From the NCBI RefSeq assembly GCF_002078875.1, contig NC_034412.1, positions 10,144,041 through 10,208,040 of the forward strand: a stretch of DNA of 64,000 bases, in the 5' to 3' direction. The notes under the pieces were generated by a model. That model was given only the letters and a program-made list of their open reading frames with translations, had not been told where the DNA came from and did no database searches. Of this stretch, positions 35,701 through 48,300 are shown piece by piece (the stretch's first letter is position 1; every line of letters starts with the position of its first letter). This DNA is from Numida meleagris. Lineage: Eukaryota > Chordata > Aves > Galliformes > Numididae. The translations under genes and the position numbers were made by a program.

Positions 35701-38700
35701 CTGAGATGCACACGCAGCCATATTTCTAGTTTGGACGTACAACTAATGTGAGTTTTGGATGTGTAGGCTGTGTATGACTGTGGGATCTATTGTCAGTGGG
35801 GTGCAGCAGCTTGCATGTGGGCTGGATTTCCAGCTAAAGAGCTGGGTTGACTCATTTGGACTGAATAGGGTGCAGAATGTGAATGCAGTGCTTCTAAAAT
35901 CCTGCTAAAGGAGAAGCACATTCAGAGTGCTCTGTTATGCACGCTATGGTTTGTAATACTACTGGAGTAGTATTTTTTCTCCCTTGCCTAGCACCAAATC
36001 CTGCTGTGAGTGCTTGATTAGCACAAGACCAGAGCTTGCTTAATGCTCTTCAAGGACCCAGAGCACAAGCAAATTAGGGAACTGCAAAGATGTAGAATGG
36101 CCCATCATCTGCCTTTGATGTAGGCAGGGCTTTTCCACTGCTCATGAGAGCATGGATTCGCTTACCTCTGTTTGTATGCATTGGTCAAGTCTCTGGTGAC
36201 TCTGTGCTGTTCTTCACCTGCATTCCCTGGCTGGCTACCAGCAAAGCCTCCTATGGCTTGGCTGTGCTCAGAAAGTGGACACCCATGCTAGGGCAAGCCT
36301 TAGGCTTCAGCCGTGCTGCGTGGATTTGCAAGGCTGTGTCTAGAAGAAGAAATGTCTGTGTAGCGCTGCAGCAGCAGGCTGAGTTCGATAGCTCTGGCAT
36401 GTTGCAATTTGAGCATGCCAGTCTCGGGGCCGTGCAGTGATGGCTTTGCAGTGTGTGATGCCCTTTCTCCAGTATGTCATGTGCTGGATTAGCTTGTGTT
36501 GAGCCAGCAGTCCCTGCAGCTGTGCTATGGGTGTGCCTTCTTTGCAAGCCTCAAGCAAGTGCTGGTTGCTTTTGCCTTGCCCTGCGGGGAGCATCGTGAC
36601 CTCAGGAGGCCCCAGGGCTGTGTTCAGGTGCCTGATGTACCTCACTCCCCATGTTACTCAGAACTTCTGATAAGACGACTTTAGGTGGCCCTCTTGCCCT
36701 TCAGAAGGGGCAGAGTTGTTAGCTCTGCTGAACTGAAGGAAATGTCTGATGTATAATGTAAGGTGCCTGGATGGATCTCATTCCTGATGTGCTCATGATT
36801 CATGCAGTCTTCATTTTCTGCCTCTGGAGCTGTATTGCCCTGGCAGTCTTGAGCAATAGCAGAGCTCATCTCCGAAGAAGACTTCTTTTGGAGAGAGCCT
36901 CCAGAAGAGTTGGATTCAGGAGTTGCCTTGCTTCCTTCAGAGATCTCATCCCAAAATCATCAAGGCAAGTGGCCAAAGGTTCATGGCAGGAATTGTGTTG
37001 TCTTGCACAAATGTTGGCTTAACTCTTTTTTTTTATCCTGCTCCTGTGTAAGCGTTGCCCCTTCCTCAGGCTCCTCCAGCCACCCCTATACTGAAAATCT
37101 CTGCTCACTCTCACTGAATTGCACAATGTAATTATGCCTCCTAGCCCATTCAAGCAGTGTGAGAATAGGTCCTTCTTGCTTTTGCAAAGGAGTCTTCAAG
37201 AAATGTATTCTTTAGAGATGCAGCATACAGAGGAGCATACCTCAGCCTGTGTGAGAATGGAGTGGGGGCTTGCTTAGTCTTTTTTCCCCTTGGCTACATG
37301 AGCAGCTAAAACCTGTTACCTGCAGGAGTTGGAAGCTCCATGCAGAAAACTAGCTTAAGTTGGTGAAAGAGTCGAGGTAGCATTTTTGTTAGCTAATTAA
37401 AGGATTAAAGGTACAGAGATTTCAAGTGAACTGTCAGTGTGCTACAGAAGAGAGCCTTTGATGGTTGAATCCGATTTGAGATTAAACAAATTGCATTTAA
37501 ATAAGGAGTGTGTGGCAACAGTTACAGTCTATCTAGGCCTCTATCATTTGCTGTCCTCTGGGGTCAGGTAGCTGCTGTGCTGTGACTAGAGCTTCTCCTC
37601 CCTCACCAGCTTGCTCCTTCCCAAGTATTTCCCTCTGGATTAGTTTTATCTGTTGCATCCTAATTTTGCATCTCATCCAGTGCCTTGAGCAGACAAGCTT
37701 TGTACTCTATCAGAGATAATGATGCTATGATGGGCACAACAGCATCAATAGCGTAGCTGCATCCATGTGGTGTGTTTTGTCATCTCTGGTTCTATTTAGG
37801 GTTCATTCTTGCATCTTGGTGCTTTGTCTGCAAATGTAGATCTAAATAGTTGTTTCCCCGTGGTTTCTTTAGTATTTAGATGGGAAGAGTCTTCTGGGTT
37901 ACTCTGGCAGTTTATTGGTGTCTTCTACGTCGCAGTAGCTGATAAAATTCTGGGGAGTTAGCTGTCATGGGCCTTGCCCTTAATAGCATTTGCTGTGTGG
38001 CCAGGTCAGGAGATTGACTGTAGCTGTCTTAGAGCTGACTTCCTGCAAGGGTTCTAATTCATCTGTACAGCGCTGTGCAGAACAACGGCATGTTCTGTCC
38101 ATAGAAGCTTTGCACCTTTCTCTTACAGCTCATACATGATGCATAAGGAAAACAGGAGTGCCAGACAGTGTGAGCCAATAACTTGTTCTGATGTTGAAAC
38201 TCTGTCTTGTTTTGCTTCATTTTCTTTTATCCCTTTTTAAAGAGGGAAGGAGTTTGTCTCTAGTTGCCTTCAACCCATTTAAGATTGTGAGGTTGCTGGG
38301 TTTACTAGACACTGAGAGTGGGGAGATGGAGTAAATCCCAAAATGTCAACTAGGGAAAAATCTGCTGGTGTTCAAAAATTAATAAGAATTTTAAAATATA
38401 TGGCATCACTTACGAATTGGGTGTGGTTAGCTGGAAATCTGACTTTAAAATGATGGTTCCCAGGGAACTATTCCTGTTCTCATCGTAATCTAGTAACAAA
38501 GATGCTTTTTGTTTGGGAAAGCAGTGTCTCTTTAAATGAGAGGTCTTCTCACAAAACATCTGTAGCTTGGGGTCTTCAGAACTTGCTGCTTTCAAATGGA
38601 GCAGTGCAGTGGGGTAGTGGGGACAAAGCTGTCTGGTATTTTTCTTGAAAAGCCACCTTCAAAACTTGGTCATGAGGATTAGCATCTAAATCAGCACTTA

Positions 38701-41700
38701 TTCCTGTTATGTTTCCATTTAGGCCACAGGAATGGCACTATAATCCTTCAGTTACAAAGTGAAATCAATTGCTTAGGTATTAATTGCTGTAATCTGTTTC
38801 CAATAATTTATAGGTCTGAAATAGTCATGAAACGTTTGGGAGATTATTCCTGCCGAGTTTGTCTAGCAGACCTGCAGATTTGCCCTTACAGTGCATCCAG
38901 ATCCATGCAGCTTTATGCAGTTGTGCATTCTTGCTGAGATTATAAAGCAACCAAAGAATCTACTAGAGTGTATTTGATCTGTGCTGTGTTCAAGCCTTCT
39001 CATGTGAACTGTTACTGCATGTCTTCCTTTGGCTTGTGTGTGAAGTGGGATGTAACTTTTTCCCTCCTTTTGGGGTAGGAGATGGAAAAATGGAAGGCTC
39101 TGATTTTTTTTTTTTAGAAGAGATCTAGGATGGGCAGCTGGTAGCACTGCGAGCCTTCTTTTCTCTGCACATTGCTCTGCAGAATAGCCATCTTCTTAGC
39201 TGCTGCAGTTGCATAGCTTCAGGGCTGCTGGCAAGAGAAAGCTGGAGGAATACCCCGAGCCTGGGATGGGCTTGTTGATCTTCCTAGCAGAGAAGATGCC
39301 ACAGCATTGACCTCACCAGCTGCCTGGGGCTGAGGCACAGTGTTCTGGAGCTGGGGATGTTTTGGTGGCCTCACAGCTGCAGCAGTGACACTGTGTTCCT
39401 CAGTGTAGTCTTGACAAACTGCTTCCCATGGTACGCAGGAAAATCAGGGTCTCTGTTCAGTAAGGCACTTGAGGGAGTGCATAACCTCTAGCACGTGAAT
39501 ATTCCCTGTGAAATCTGTAGGGTTCTGTGGGAGTCAGCAAGACTGCTCCCATCTTTAAAGGTAGACATCTGCTTAAACACCTTGCTGAATCATGCCTTGA
39601 CTTTGAAAGTAGGCTCGGGAGAAACCACATCAGTTGACTTGAGGACTGTGCTTACTGGGTCATTGAGGATGGAAGGAGAAGGCTGGGAGAGAGGAGGACC
39701 TGGATAAAATGCAGATCCCAGAACCTTGGAAATGATGGTTAATAGCTAGCGACTGTGTTCTTCTGAATTTTTTTGCTGTTCATCCTCAAAACTTAATTGT
39801 ATGAATAAGACATAAAGCTGTGACTTAGTCACTATTCATCCTGAGTATGGTGGAGCTGCTGTTGTGCTTTATTGATCTGAGGGAGTTACTGCATAAAACT
39901 AACTTCCTATGTTAGATGCCTCGGTCTTTATTTTTTTTCTTTCCTAGTCCTATGTTTTTTCTCCAGCTCAGACCTCAAATGTGGCCTTGTGGAGCTGGCA
40001 AATCCTGAAAACAGAAGGATGCTTGTAGAAATGATTTGGTTCAGTTGGGATTTCCTGTCCTTTAGTAAAAGGAGAGGATCTTAAACAGCTTTTGTACAGA
40101 GGAAGAAAACTTAACCCTGCTTGCTATCTGCGTGCTTGTTTGTTGCATTGCTCACCATCTTGTCTGTCCTGGCCAGAAAAGCTTTGCTGGCTCTTTGCTT
40201 TAATTATCAATGAAATGCTCTGCAAGCAGAAGAACAATATTTGCATAGATGTAATTCTGGAAATTGAGCGTAATGTGATCAGGAAATGGGACAGGCCCTG
40301 GCTGTTATCATGGAAGAGACTTGCTGGTACCTGTACGTTGTTTCAAAAGTAATAAGATCTGACTCAGAAAAGTTTCCTGGACGTAAGTAGAGAAAACTCA
40401 ATGCCCTTTTGGCAAGGGACTCACACTAATCTTTCTGCAAGAGAACAGAAGAGATCTCCTGTAAATTCAGAAATCTGTTCTGAAAGGATGCTGAGGATTT
40501 AGAGGCAAATGGTCTCTCTCAAAGCAGAAAGGCAGGGGCGTGTGTGTGTGTTCAGGACTTTCTTTTTCTGAAATAGAAGCCAAGGAACAAGGTGCTTGTG
40601 TGCACTGCCAGTGAAATCTCAGCAGGAAGACATGATGCTACTTGCAAGGTATGCACAAGACAAGACCAGAGGCGCCGCAAAGCTTGATTATTGTCAAGGG
40701 CTCAGTTGGAACTTGCCTTTGCTCTTTGGCCTGCAGCATTTATGTAGAAACTGGGGACGCTGCTTCTTGCTTCCAAGCTTTGCGTTGATGAGTCCTGCCC
40801 ACATCTTAGGTGGGGAGGAAAAAAGGGGGGGGTAGGGGGAGCCTATGAAGTAAACAGGAAAATTACTCACCTTAATGATGCATTTCACTGGCATTGCTGC
40901 TTTGAGATCCTGTCAGTTTTTAATACTTTCTGTCTTTCCTCGATCGCCTCCCATAGGTGTGATTAATACCTTGGTTTATTAGAAGGATGAAGTGGAGAGG
41001 CATCTGTACTTTCTTTCAGGTGGAATAAATGGAGGGAGAAGGGATAGTAAAGAGGGGAGGAAGGGGGGCCACCTTTTTTACATCTGAGCTGTTCAGTCTT
41101 TCTGAAGAGCACAAAAACAAAAGAGCTCATGGACTTCAGTGGTAGCTCCTTTTTCCATCAAAGCTCACAGCTGAGACCCTCAGCATCCTGGTTGGCTACC
41201 AGTCCTGCTCTATGGCTTGCAGTAGCCAGTTCTCTGCTCATGGGCCAGTGAGGGAGCAGTTCTGCAGGTGGCCATCGCACAGCATTGAGGTAGGTGTGTC
41301 CATCGCAGTCAAGAAACTATCTGCACGATCATTGACTTGCTCCAACTGCTCGCTGTTTTAGAGGCAGAGAATATCTTGTTCTGTGCTTAGGAAAGACATA
41401 ATGTGCCTTTCTGAAGGGTTCCTGTGAGTTCTACTGCAGGTAATGAAACCCATGTTTCATGGAGGTGTTGTCAGATGAACACCTGATCCCCCATGGGGAT
41501 TGTAGGGGAAGGAGAAAGGAAGAATCCATCGTAGACACGTGAACGAGACTTTATAGGTAAGAGAAGTCCAATTGTGTTGCAAGTAGCACTTTAGGGGAGG
41601 CAAGGAAAATACAAATCATGCTTAGTGAACCTGTTACTTGTCCTCAAAGCACAACACTGAAGCCTAAGTCAAGCAAAAAGGTACAGGAAAGAAAATGTAT

Positions 41701-42233
41701 CTGGAGAGCACTATCAAGTATGAGAGGTTAGAAGACACTAAACTTGCTTTTAGCTTTGACTCGTATGAATTTTCTCTGCTGTAGCTGCTCATCAGAAGGA
41801 AGGTGTGTGCACATGACAGGTCTGCAGTTCTACAAGTCATTCCTGAGGCTGTCAGTGACCCAGCTGGAATAATGGGCCTATGTTTGACATGTGAACTCTT
41901 CCCTTTGCAACGTGCTGACCCTATAGCATTTTGCAAGCAGATCAGCCCTTTGGTATGAGCCAGAATTTGGGTGGGAATCTGTCACCATTCTAGCAAAGTG
42001 TCCTGCTTTCCAGGGTGTTGAATGGTTGGTACAGAGTCTGGCGTGGTGCCTGATACCTCTGTGTCTGACTCCGCAAAAATTGTGGGTTGAGATGTTGCTG
42101 ATGGAAAAAGACTACGTTGCCAGAACAACTTGGGTGCTTTTTTTCACTCATTCTCTTGTCCTGCTTGGTTTTTCTTTGCTGTAACAGATACTGTACTAAT
42201 GACTTGTTTACCTTCCTCAGAGATACCCATGAA

Positions 42234-42285
42234 ATCCCCTTATTTGCAGATGAGGGAACTAAGAAGCATCTTGGAGTTAAGTCTG
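42234..42285 (-). mobile_element. Short MIR-like SINE remnant
   Basis: CCCCTTATTTGCAGATGAGG then GAACTAAGAAGCATCTTGGA and GTTAAGT resembles the reverse-complement MIR core (CCCCATTTTACAGATGAGGAAACTGAGG, then GGTTAAGT). It is about 50 bases only. Confidence 0.4.
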
Positions 42286-43602
42286 AAGTTTCCTTGTACC
42301 CAGCTTCATCCCCTTGAGCTTCAGCTTGTGTGGAGCTGCTTAAACCTGTCTGTATCCATGCTGAGGTCTGTATGCTGAGGACCCAAAGCATAAGTCTACT
42401 CTGTAGAAGGCTCTAAGATTTGATTGGCTTGTATGGGGCTCTTACAGCTTATTGACTTTAATGGAACCAGGGTTTGGTGGTTGATTGTTACTTTCTTTAT
42501 GTACAATTCTGCCAGATGTTAGCATTTGTTAATCTTCAGGCAAATGTAGGTTTAGCGTGAGAGGGCTTTCTACAGGGAGTTTCTTAGTGCAGTAGTTTTG
42601 TCTGGTGGTCTGTATTTGTAATACAGAAGCCACCAGGAGATATGCAGATGTCAGCTTAAGAGGCTGAGAGTTAAACATTATAAAAAGAGCCTGTGTCCAG
42701 CCGCACCTCTTGAAGTGGGGAGGGTGAAGGAGAAGGAAAAAGCAGAACAATGCATCTTGAGACCCAACTAAAGGCCTTATTTGCAAAATGATCTTAAAGA
42801 AACATTCTTCAAGTAAGGAAGTACAATAGACTTGATGTTTTATTGATGGCTTGCAAATTGGCAGTGTTCATGTCAGTTAATTGGTAGAGTCTGTGAAAAT
42901 AACATCGCAGGGATGTGCAAGGTCACACTCTGAAACACATTCTGATCCTATGGGAGTTGGTACAGTGTTGAAAGCCAGGTAAGTTTCCCAAGCATGGTTG
43001 CCTTGTCCTGTTCCATTGCATCAGCAGGAACTACAGTTGGGGTAGTTTTTGGGTGTTTTGTTTGCATAAACTTGTGTTTACAAGCAGCTATCTGGAAATG
43101 TACCTCAGATTTTAGGCAATATTAAATAAGTTGTCCCTGTGGAAGCTACTTCATTCAGTGTGAAAATACCTATGCATTTTGTAATGTGGAATCCCAGTCA
43201 CTGGGCACTTACTGGAGGTAGGGAAGGATGTTCAGCATTGGCTTGCATTGTTTTTTTCAGCATACTTGCTACTGATTTAGTCATTTCATAATTTCACCTC
43301 ATTTGCAAAGCTTCCTGTGCCAAGTAGCCTATCAGAAATGCAAATAATAGACATTATTAGCATCTGAAACTTACTTGGTACTGCTGAAGTTTCAGTTTAG
43401 AAACAGAGAAACTGGATACGATACACACACAGAATGTGAGCTGGGTACGTTAGAAGTCATCTCGCTGCAGTTATGTGGTGAGTTGAGTTCTTAACGGAAT
43501 TATTTTCAAGAAGATAATAAAAATAAAAAGGCAACGGTAGAGAACTAACAAAATCCAATTGTAAATACTTCCTTTACAGCCATTGCTTTATATTAAAAAG
43601 CC

Positions 43603-43623
43603 ACGCATGTTTCCAACTTGCCT
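43603..43623 (+). promoter_or_regulatory. Candidate p53/p63 response element
   Basis: Two RRRCWWGYYY half-sites, ACGCATGTTT and CAACTTGCCT, are separated by one base. Both CWWG cores are intact and 18 of 20 positions match the p53-family consensus. It lies in the intron where mammals keep the p63-autoregulated enhancer. About one such match is expected by chance in 64 kb, so the assignment is tentative. Confidence 0.35.
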
Positions 43624-44184
43624 CTGTAGTTTTCTATCAGGGCTCTTCTTGAGACAAGATACTTTTCTGTCCATTCTTATTTTTTACATAAGAAAAAAAT
43701 TCAATGTTTAAAAAAAAAGTTTTCAAGCTAAACCTTGAGAGGTCTTTGCTTATTGATGAAATAAGTCTGTAAATGCAAAAATGACGCGCAAAAGCCCTCA
43801 GATGTGAAGTTCTTTATAATTGTTTCATGGTTGGAAAAGCAGTAGGGGAAAACATCAGTGTTATTTGTTATTCTGGTTTTGCTGCTGATGTTACGTAGAA
43901 GTAAGCCTAATGTAGAGAATACTTCCTGATTGACATCATTATATGTAAGAATCTCTGGGGAGATGCTGAAGCATTCACATGAATGAATGGTCTAGTTCTC
44001 CCAAAGGTGAGGGAATTCAGCTGATGCTCCAAACCCAATATTCTAGGGGAATTGCAGCATGGTTCCTGGTGCATGTCACAGTGTGTGTGTTTCTCAGCTC
44101 CTTCAGCTCTCTCCTTGAAGAGTGGTGTGTTGCTGGGGAAGGGCATTTGTGTGATGCTAATAGAACTGGATGCAAGTGCAGTGG

Positions 44185-44210
44185 AAAAAAAAAAGGAGGG
44201 GGGGGGGGGG
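44185..44210 (+). repeat. A10/G13 purine tract
   Basis: A10, then GGA, then G13: an unbroken purine tract of 26 bases. It may form triplex or quadruplex structure. It lies between two candidate p63 response elements in the large intron. Confidence 0.9.
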
Positions 44211-45305
44211 AAATGAGGAGCTGGTTTCTCTCTGAAAGTGGTCTTTAAGTCTTCTGGACTTTTTTTCTTGCCCTCCTTAAATCTGCTGCAGCCTCCCAGC
44301 AAGCTTTGCCACTTGCCCAGCTGGGCCCAGCTCTTCTTCCCTGCTGCCCGCAGGGCTGTGTGCCAGGAGGGCAGCCAGGCCCCAGCCTGCTGAATCCTAG
44401 GCCGGAGGCTACGTTTCTGTATTCTCCTCCCTTGCCACCCCTCCCCACTCCCATTTACCTAAGCAGGTCAACACAGACATATATATCTTTATTTCACTAT
44501 GGTTTCCAAGCTGCCGTCAGCGTCCAGCCTAGCGTTGGGCACGCGGTATGCCCTGAGGCAGTGCAGAGCTGCACCGACATGCTCCTTGCCCCTTCTTTTT
44601 CCATTTTTCTGTGTTTTTTGTCTGTCCGGGCTGAGCGTGTGGGTCATGTTTCCCCGCCTTGTCCCCTCTGCGCTGCCAGCCGGGGGACGCGGGGCCCACC
44701 TGCCTGATGTCAACATCTTGCAGGGCGAGGCTGGGGTGGAATGTGCCGCTCCCAGCCCGGCGCAGGTAATTAATCCCCACGACTGACAGGTGGCAACAGG
44801 CGGCCTTTGGCTGCGGCTCCTGAGGAAAAGCGCTCGGAGGAAAGATTTTAATAGCTCGTGAGCACGATTCGTGTGCACGGGCCGTGCGGCGGCAGGGCCA
44901 GGGAAGGGGCAGGGGAGCTCAAGGGGAAGACAAAGCTGAAATCTCTGCACAGGCGGATTCCTGTGGGTGAGGTGCTGCCCCTCCCCGAGGGGGAGAAAAA
45001 AGAGGGTGACTTGTTATTTCCTTGGCCTGCGGCAGAGGAATTTGGTAAAAGTCTTCAGAGCATTCCTGGCACTGTCAGCATCCCCTCCTGCTCCAGTCCT
45101 CCCAGTTGTTGCATGGTGGGACTCCCCTCCGCTGGGGATTGCTCACAGGTGCTTCTTGTTGGCCCAGCATGAACTTAAATGTGGTGGATCTGGCATGGCG
45201 CCGATGGCTGTTGAACTCATCTATTGTATCTATGGTTTGCACGTCTGCTTGCGGCAAACTGCACATTCTCCTCTCTGATGAATGGAAGACCTCAACCCAG
45301 AGCGG

Positions 45306-45328
45306 CAACAAGTCAGCTGAGCATGTTC
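45306..45328 (+). promoter_or_regulatory. Candidate p53/p63 response element
   Basis: CAACAAGTCA (8 of 10) and a perfect half-site GAGCATGTTC (10 of 10) are separated by three bases, with both CWWG cores intact. It lies 1.7 kb from the element at 43603 in the same intron. Confidence 0.35.
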
Positions 45329-48300
45329 TGGTCACAGATCAGTTCCTACATGAGTGGCTTTGCACCCTTATATACCTGCCTTCACCCCCAACGATTGTGA
45401 ATTAAAAGTTTGATTGCTGTTTGTCGAAGCCCATCTATTTAAGGTGTACGCATAAATATTACTACTTATTCCAGATAGGTAAATTCCTTTCTCCCCACTT
45501 TTTTGTTCTAAATGTGTAAACTTTGTCCTGTTTTACACAGGTTTTCTGCTTGTTGCATAACTCCTTGTTCTAATCTGTGCATACTTCAGCATAAGTAAAT
45601 GTTGCTTTTCCATTCTTCTAAGCCATTCTTTTTTTTCCTTTCTCAAAGTTAGCTTGTTAGGGGAGAAATTGCAGCTGAACGATGGCTTTGGAAACGTCAA
45701 ATGAAACGAATCCAGTGTTTAACTGAGTTGAGCTAAAACATGACTTCTTGAAAGAAGCTTGCAAAAGGTTTGAAAAACCTGTTGATCTGAGCAGAAGGGG
45801 CTCAGAGCTGTCATGCTGTAAGCTGACTTCTGGGATCACCTTCAAGTTGACATTCATCAGCATTTGCAGAGCTGGCTGAACCCCACTCCTTTTAAAGATG
45901 TAAGGGCTGTAATCCCTTGGCTAGATCAGAGGGTAAGGCAGATACTAGACGTAGATTTCCTAAGCAGTGTTTGGGGGTATTTACCGCATCAGAATTCTGT
46001 GGGGGGATTGAATGCTTTCTGAAAAGCCCCTGCAGCTTGTGTTGCACAAAGCACTTTCTTCCAGGAGACTTCTGTCCTTCCTAGTGAAAATTTTCCATTT
46101 GAGAGGTGAAAAAGTGTTTTGTTTTCTCCCTTAAACCCTTTATTGACACAACTTCTGGAGAAGGGGCTTGCTGAAAAATCAGACAGGTGTTGCCTGATGG
46201 TGGCTGGCGTGTGCATTGTGATACTGAATTACCAGCCAGGGTGCCAAGAGTGGGTAATACAGTATGTCTACACAGGCAGGTGGGGAGGGCAGGGCTGCAG
46301 GCGCTGGAATGTTTTCTTCTTTCCGTTTAAAACGTATTATTAATCAAAAAGCTAAATTCACTGTTGTTCTCGGCAGTCTCTTGAAGTCTACTTATTTGGG
46401 CATGACATGCAGCAATTGAACCCCGAAGAAAAGTCTGAGCCAAACCTTTCCTCTCTCTCCTCAGTAGATAATGTGTTGCCAGGCTGCCTTCTTTTGTTTC
46501 GAATAACTTTTTGCTGTGTGTCTGGTAAAAGCGGTGTTCCCGCTCCTCAGGCTGTTGGCACAGCTTGTGTTCCTGATGCTAGGAAATGACTGTCACTAAA
46601 TGACAGGCTTGTTGATATAGATCAGGTTCATTTTTAGTACTTTTTTCCTTCCCAATTAGATTAATTTCCATACTCGGGCAAGTAACAGAAGTGTATTGGT
46701 TAATAGTGATACTTTAGATTTAATGCTTGAAGGCAGGCAAGAGGTACTTATGGGAGAAATTCATTTCTTGGCGATTTTCAGTCTGGACTAGTGCAAAATG
46801 TTGGCTCTGTTTTGATTTGTGATATCAGTGTTTTTCAAACAACAGTCTTGTCCTTATCCCCCAGGTACTGGCATAAGGATACTGAATCTGTCTTGGGACC
46901 TCGTGATGGAGTGACTGATCTCATGGTCTTATCTCTCATGCAGTGAGCACCAGTCAGCTCCTGTAGCAAAATGGTGGGCAGGGTGCCTGTCACCTCCTGC
47001 AAGGAGAATGCTTGCAGGCATTCTCTGAATGCACAGACAGCTCCTGCCTCAAGGGTTTTCTCTTGCATATTAGCATTGAAATCTATATACAATCTCCTGT
47101 TTTACTCTGTGGATATAGCGATTATCGCTGATCCAATTTGAAATCACTGTGACCTAGTTGTTTGCATCTATTTATGCCAATAGATGACTGGGCATCAGTT
47201 TACCTGTGGTCACAGCAAAGTTGGCAAGATGGGAAACTCAAGCCCTTTACTGTCTGACGGCAGATACCTCATGGACAGATTTACACCAGTGTTAAATGAC
47301 CGGCCTCTTGACAACTACAGGCTTGTGGGCCACTGTGCTGGGGTAGATGTGAAATCCCTGCCAAGCTGCAGTGTGTCATGGCCCTGAGCTCTGTGCAACA
47401 GCCAGGATGCTCAAACTCTTGCAGGTAGTGACAGAAAGGTGCCGCAGCCGTTTTGTCTTGACTGTCTTTCTGCATAGGTTGCTGCTGCTTGCCTCTCAAA
47501 GTGGAGATGAGCATCGCAACCCTTGGTGTGCTTCTGGTCACCCTCTTCCTCTGACATGCAAAGTTCACGTTGGTATTGTCCAGAGCCTGGAGCTCCTGGG
47601 TCTAAAGGCTGACAAAACCTACTTTTTGGGAAGATATCTCTTGATTACAGAGGTCTTTTTGTTGTAACTCATTAGCTCTTGGCTGTTGTTTCTGTAAACG
47701 TAAGCCACAGGTCCTCTTCTTCCCTTCTGGCTGTAACTGAAGGGCTCAGGCAGTTGAGCTGCTGAAGGGCAGATGGAGAGATCATCTCCTTTGCTGGTAG
47801 AGGGGCCCACGCTGTCTGACCTGGAGCCTCTGCATTTGTGCTGGGGTTGAGCACCCACTTCCCCTGTCCTTCTAGAAGCAGTGATTTCCTGCTTCTTTGC
47901 AACCCCAGTGAAAATATTAGACCTAAGATTATAGTCAGTACCACCGGTTTTTATTTCTGGTCAAGGCTGATGAGAGGGGAGTGCATCTCCTTCCATTTGT
48001 TCAATTCTCTGAATGCTTGCAGACACCAGACACGTTCACTCCTAGTGTGTGCTGCTGTGTTTATGCTTTCATTTTGATCATCTGCATTTGGGTGCATGGC
48101 TTCTTCACGCTTCTCTGACATGAGGACGTCCAAGCAATTAGGTGGCTTTTCCAGGCTTTCTGTGTATGCTTTCTAAATTTTCTTCCTCTTTCAAATATGA
48201 ATCCTTTCCTACCTCTGAGGTGAAAAGACAACGCAGTGAGCTCACTCTACCTTTAGTAAGGAATTGCTTTTTAATTAAAAAACAATAAGGAATTTCAGGT

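Noticed and set aside
44489..44950. 153-codon minus-strand frame
   Set aside because: It is open because of GC-rich composition over a likely non-coding element. No domain was recognised.
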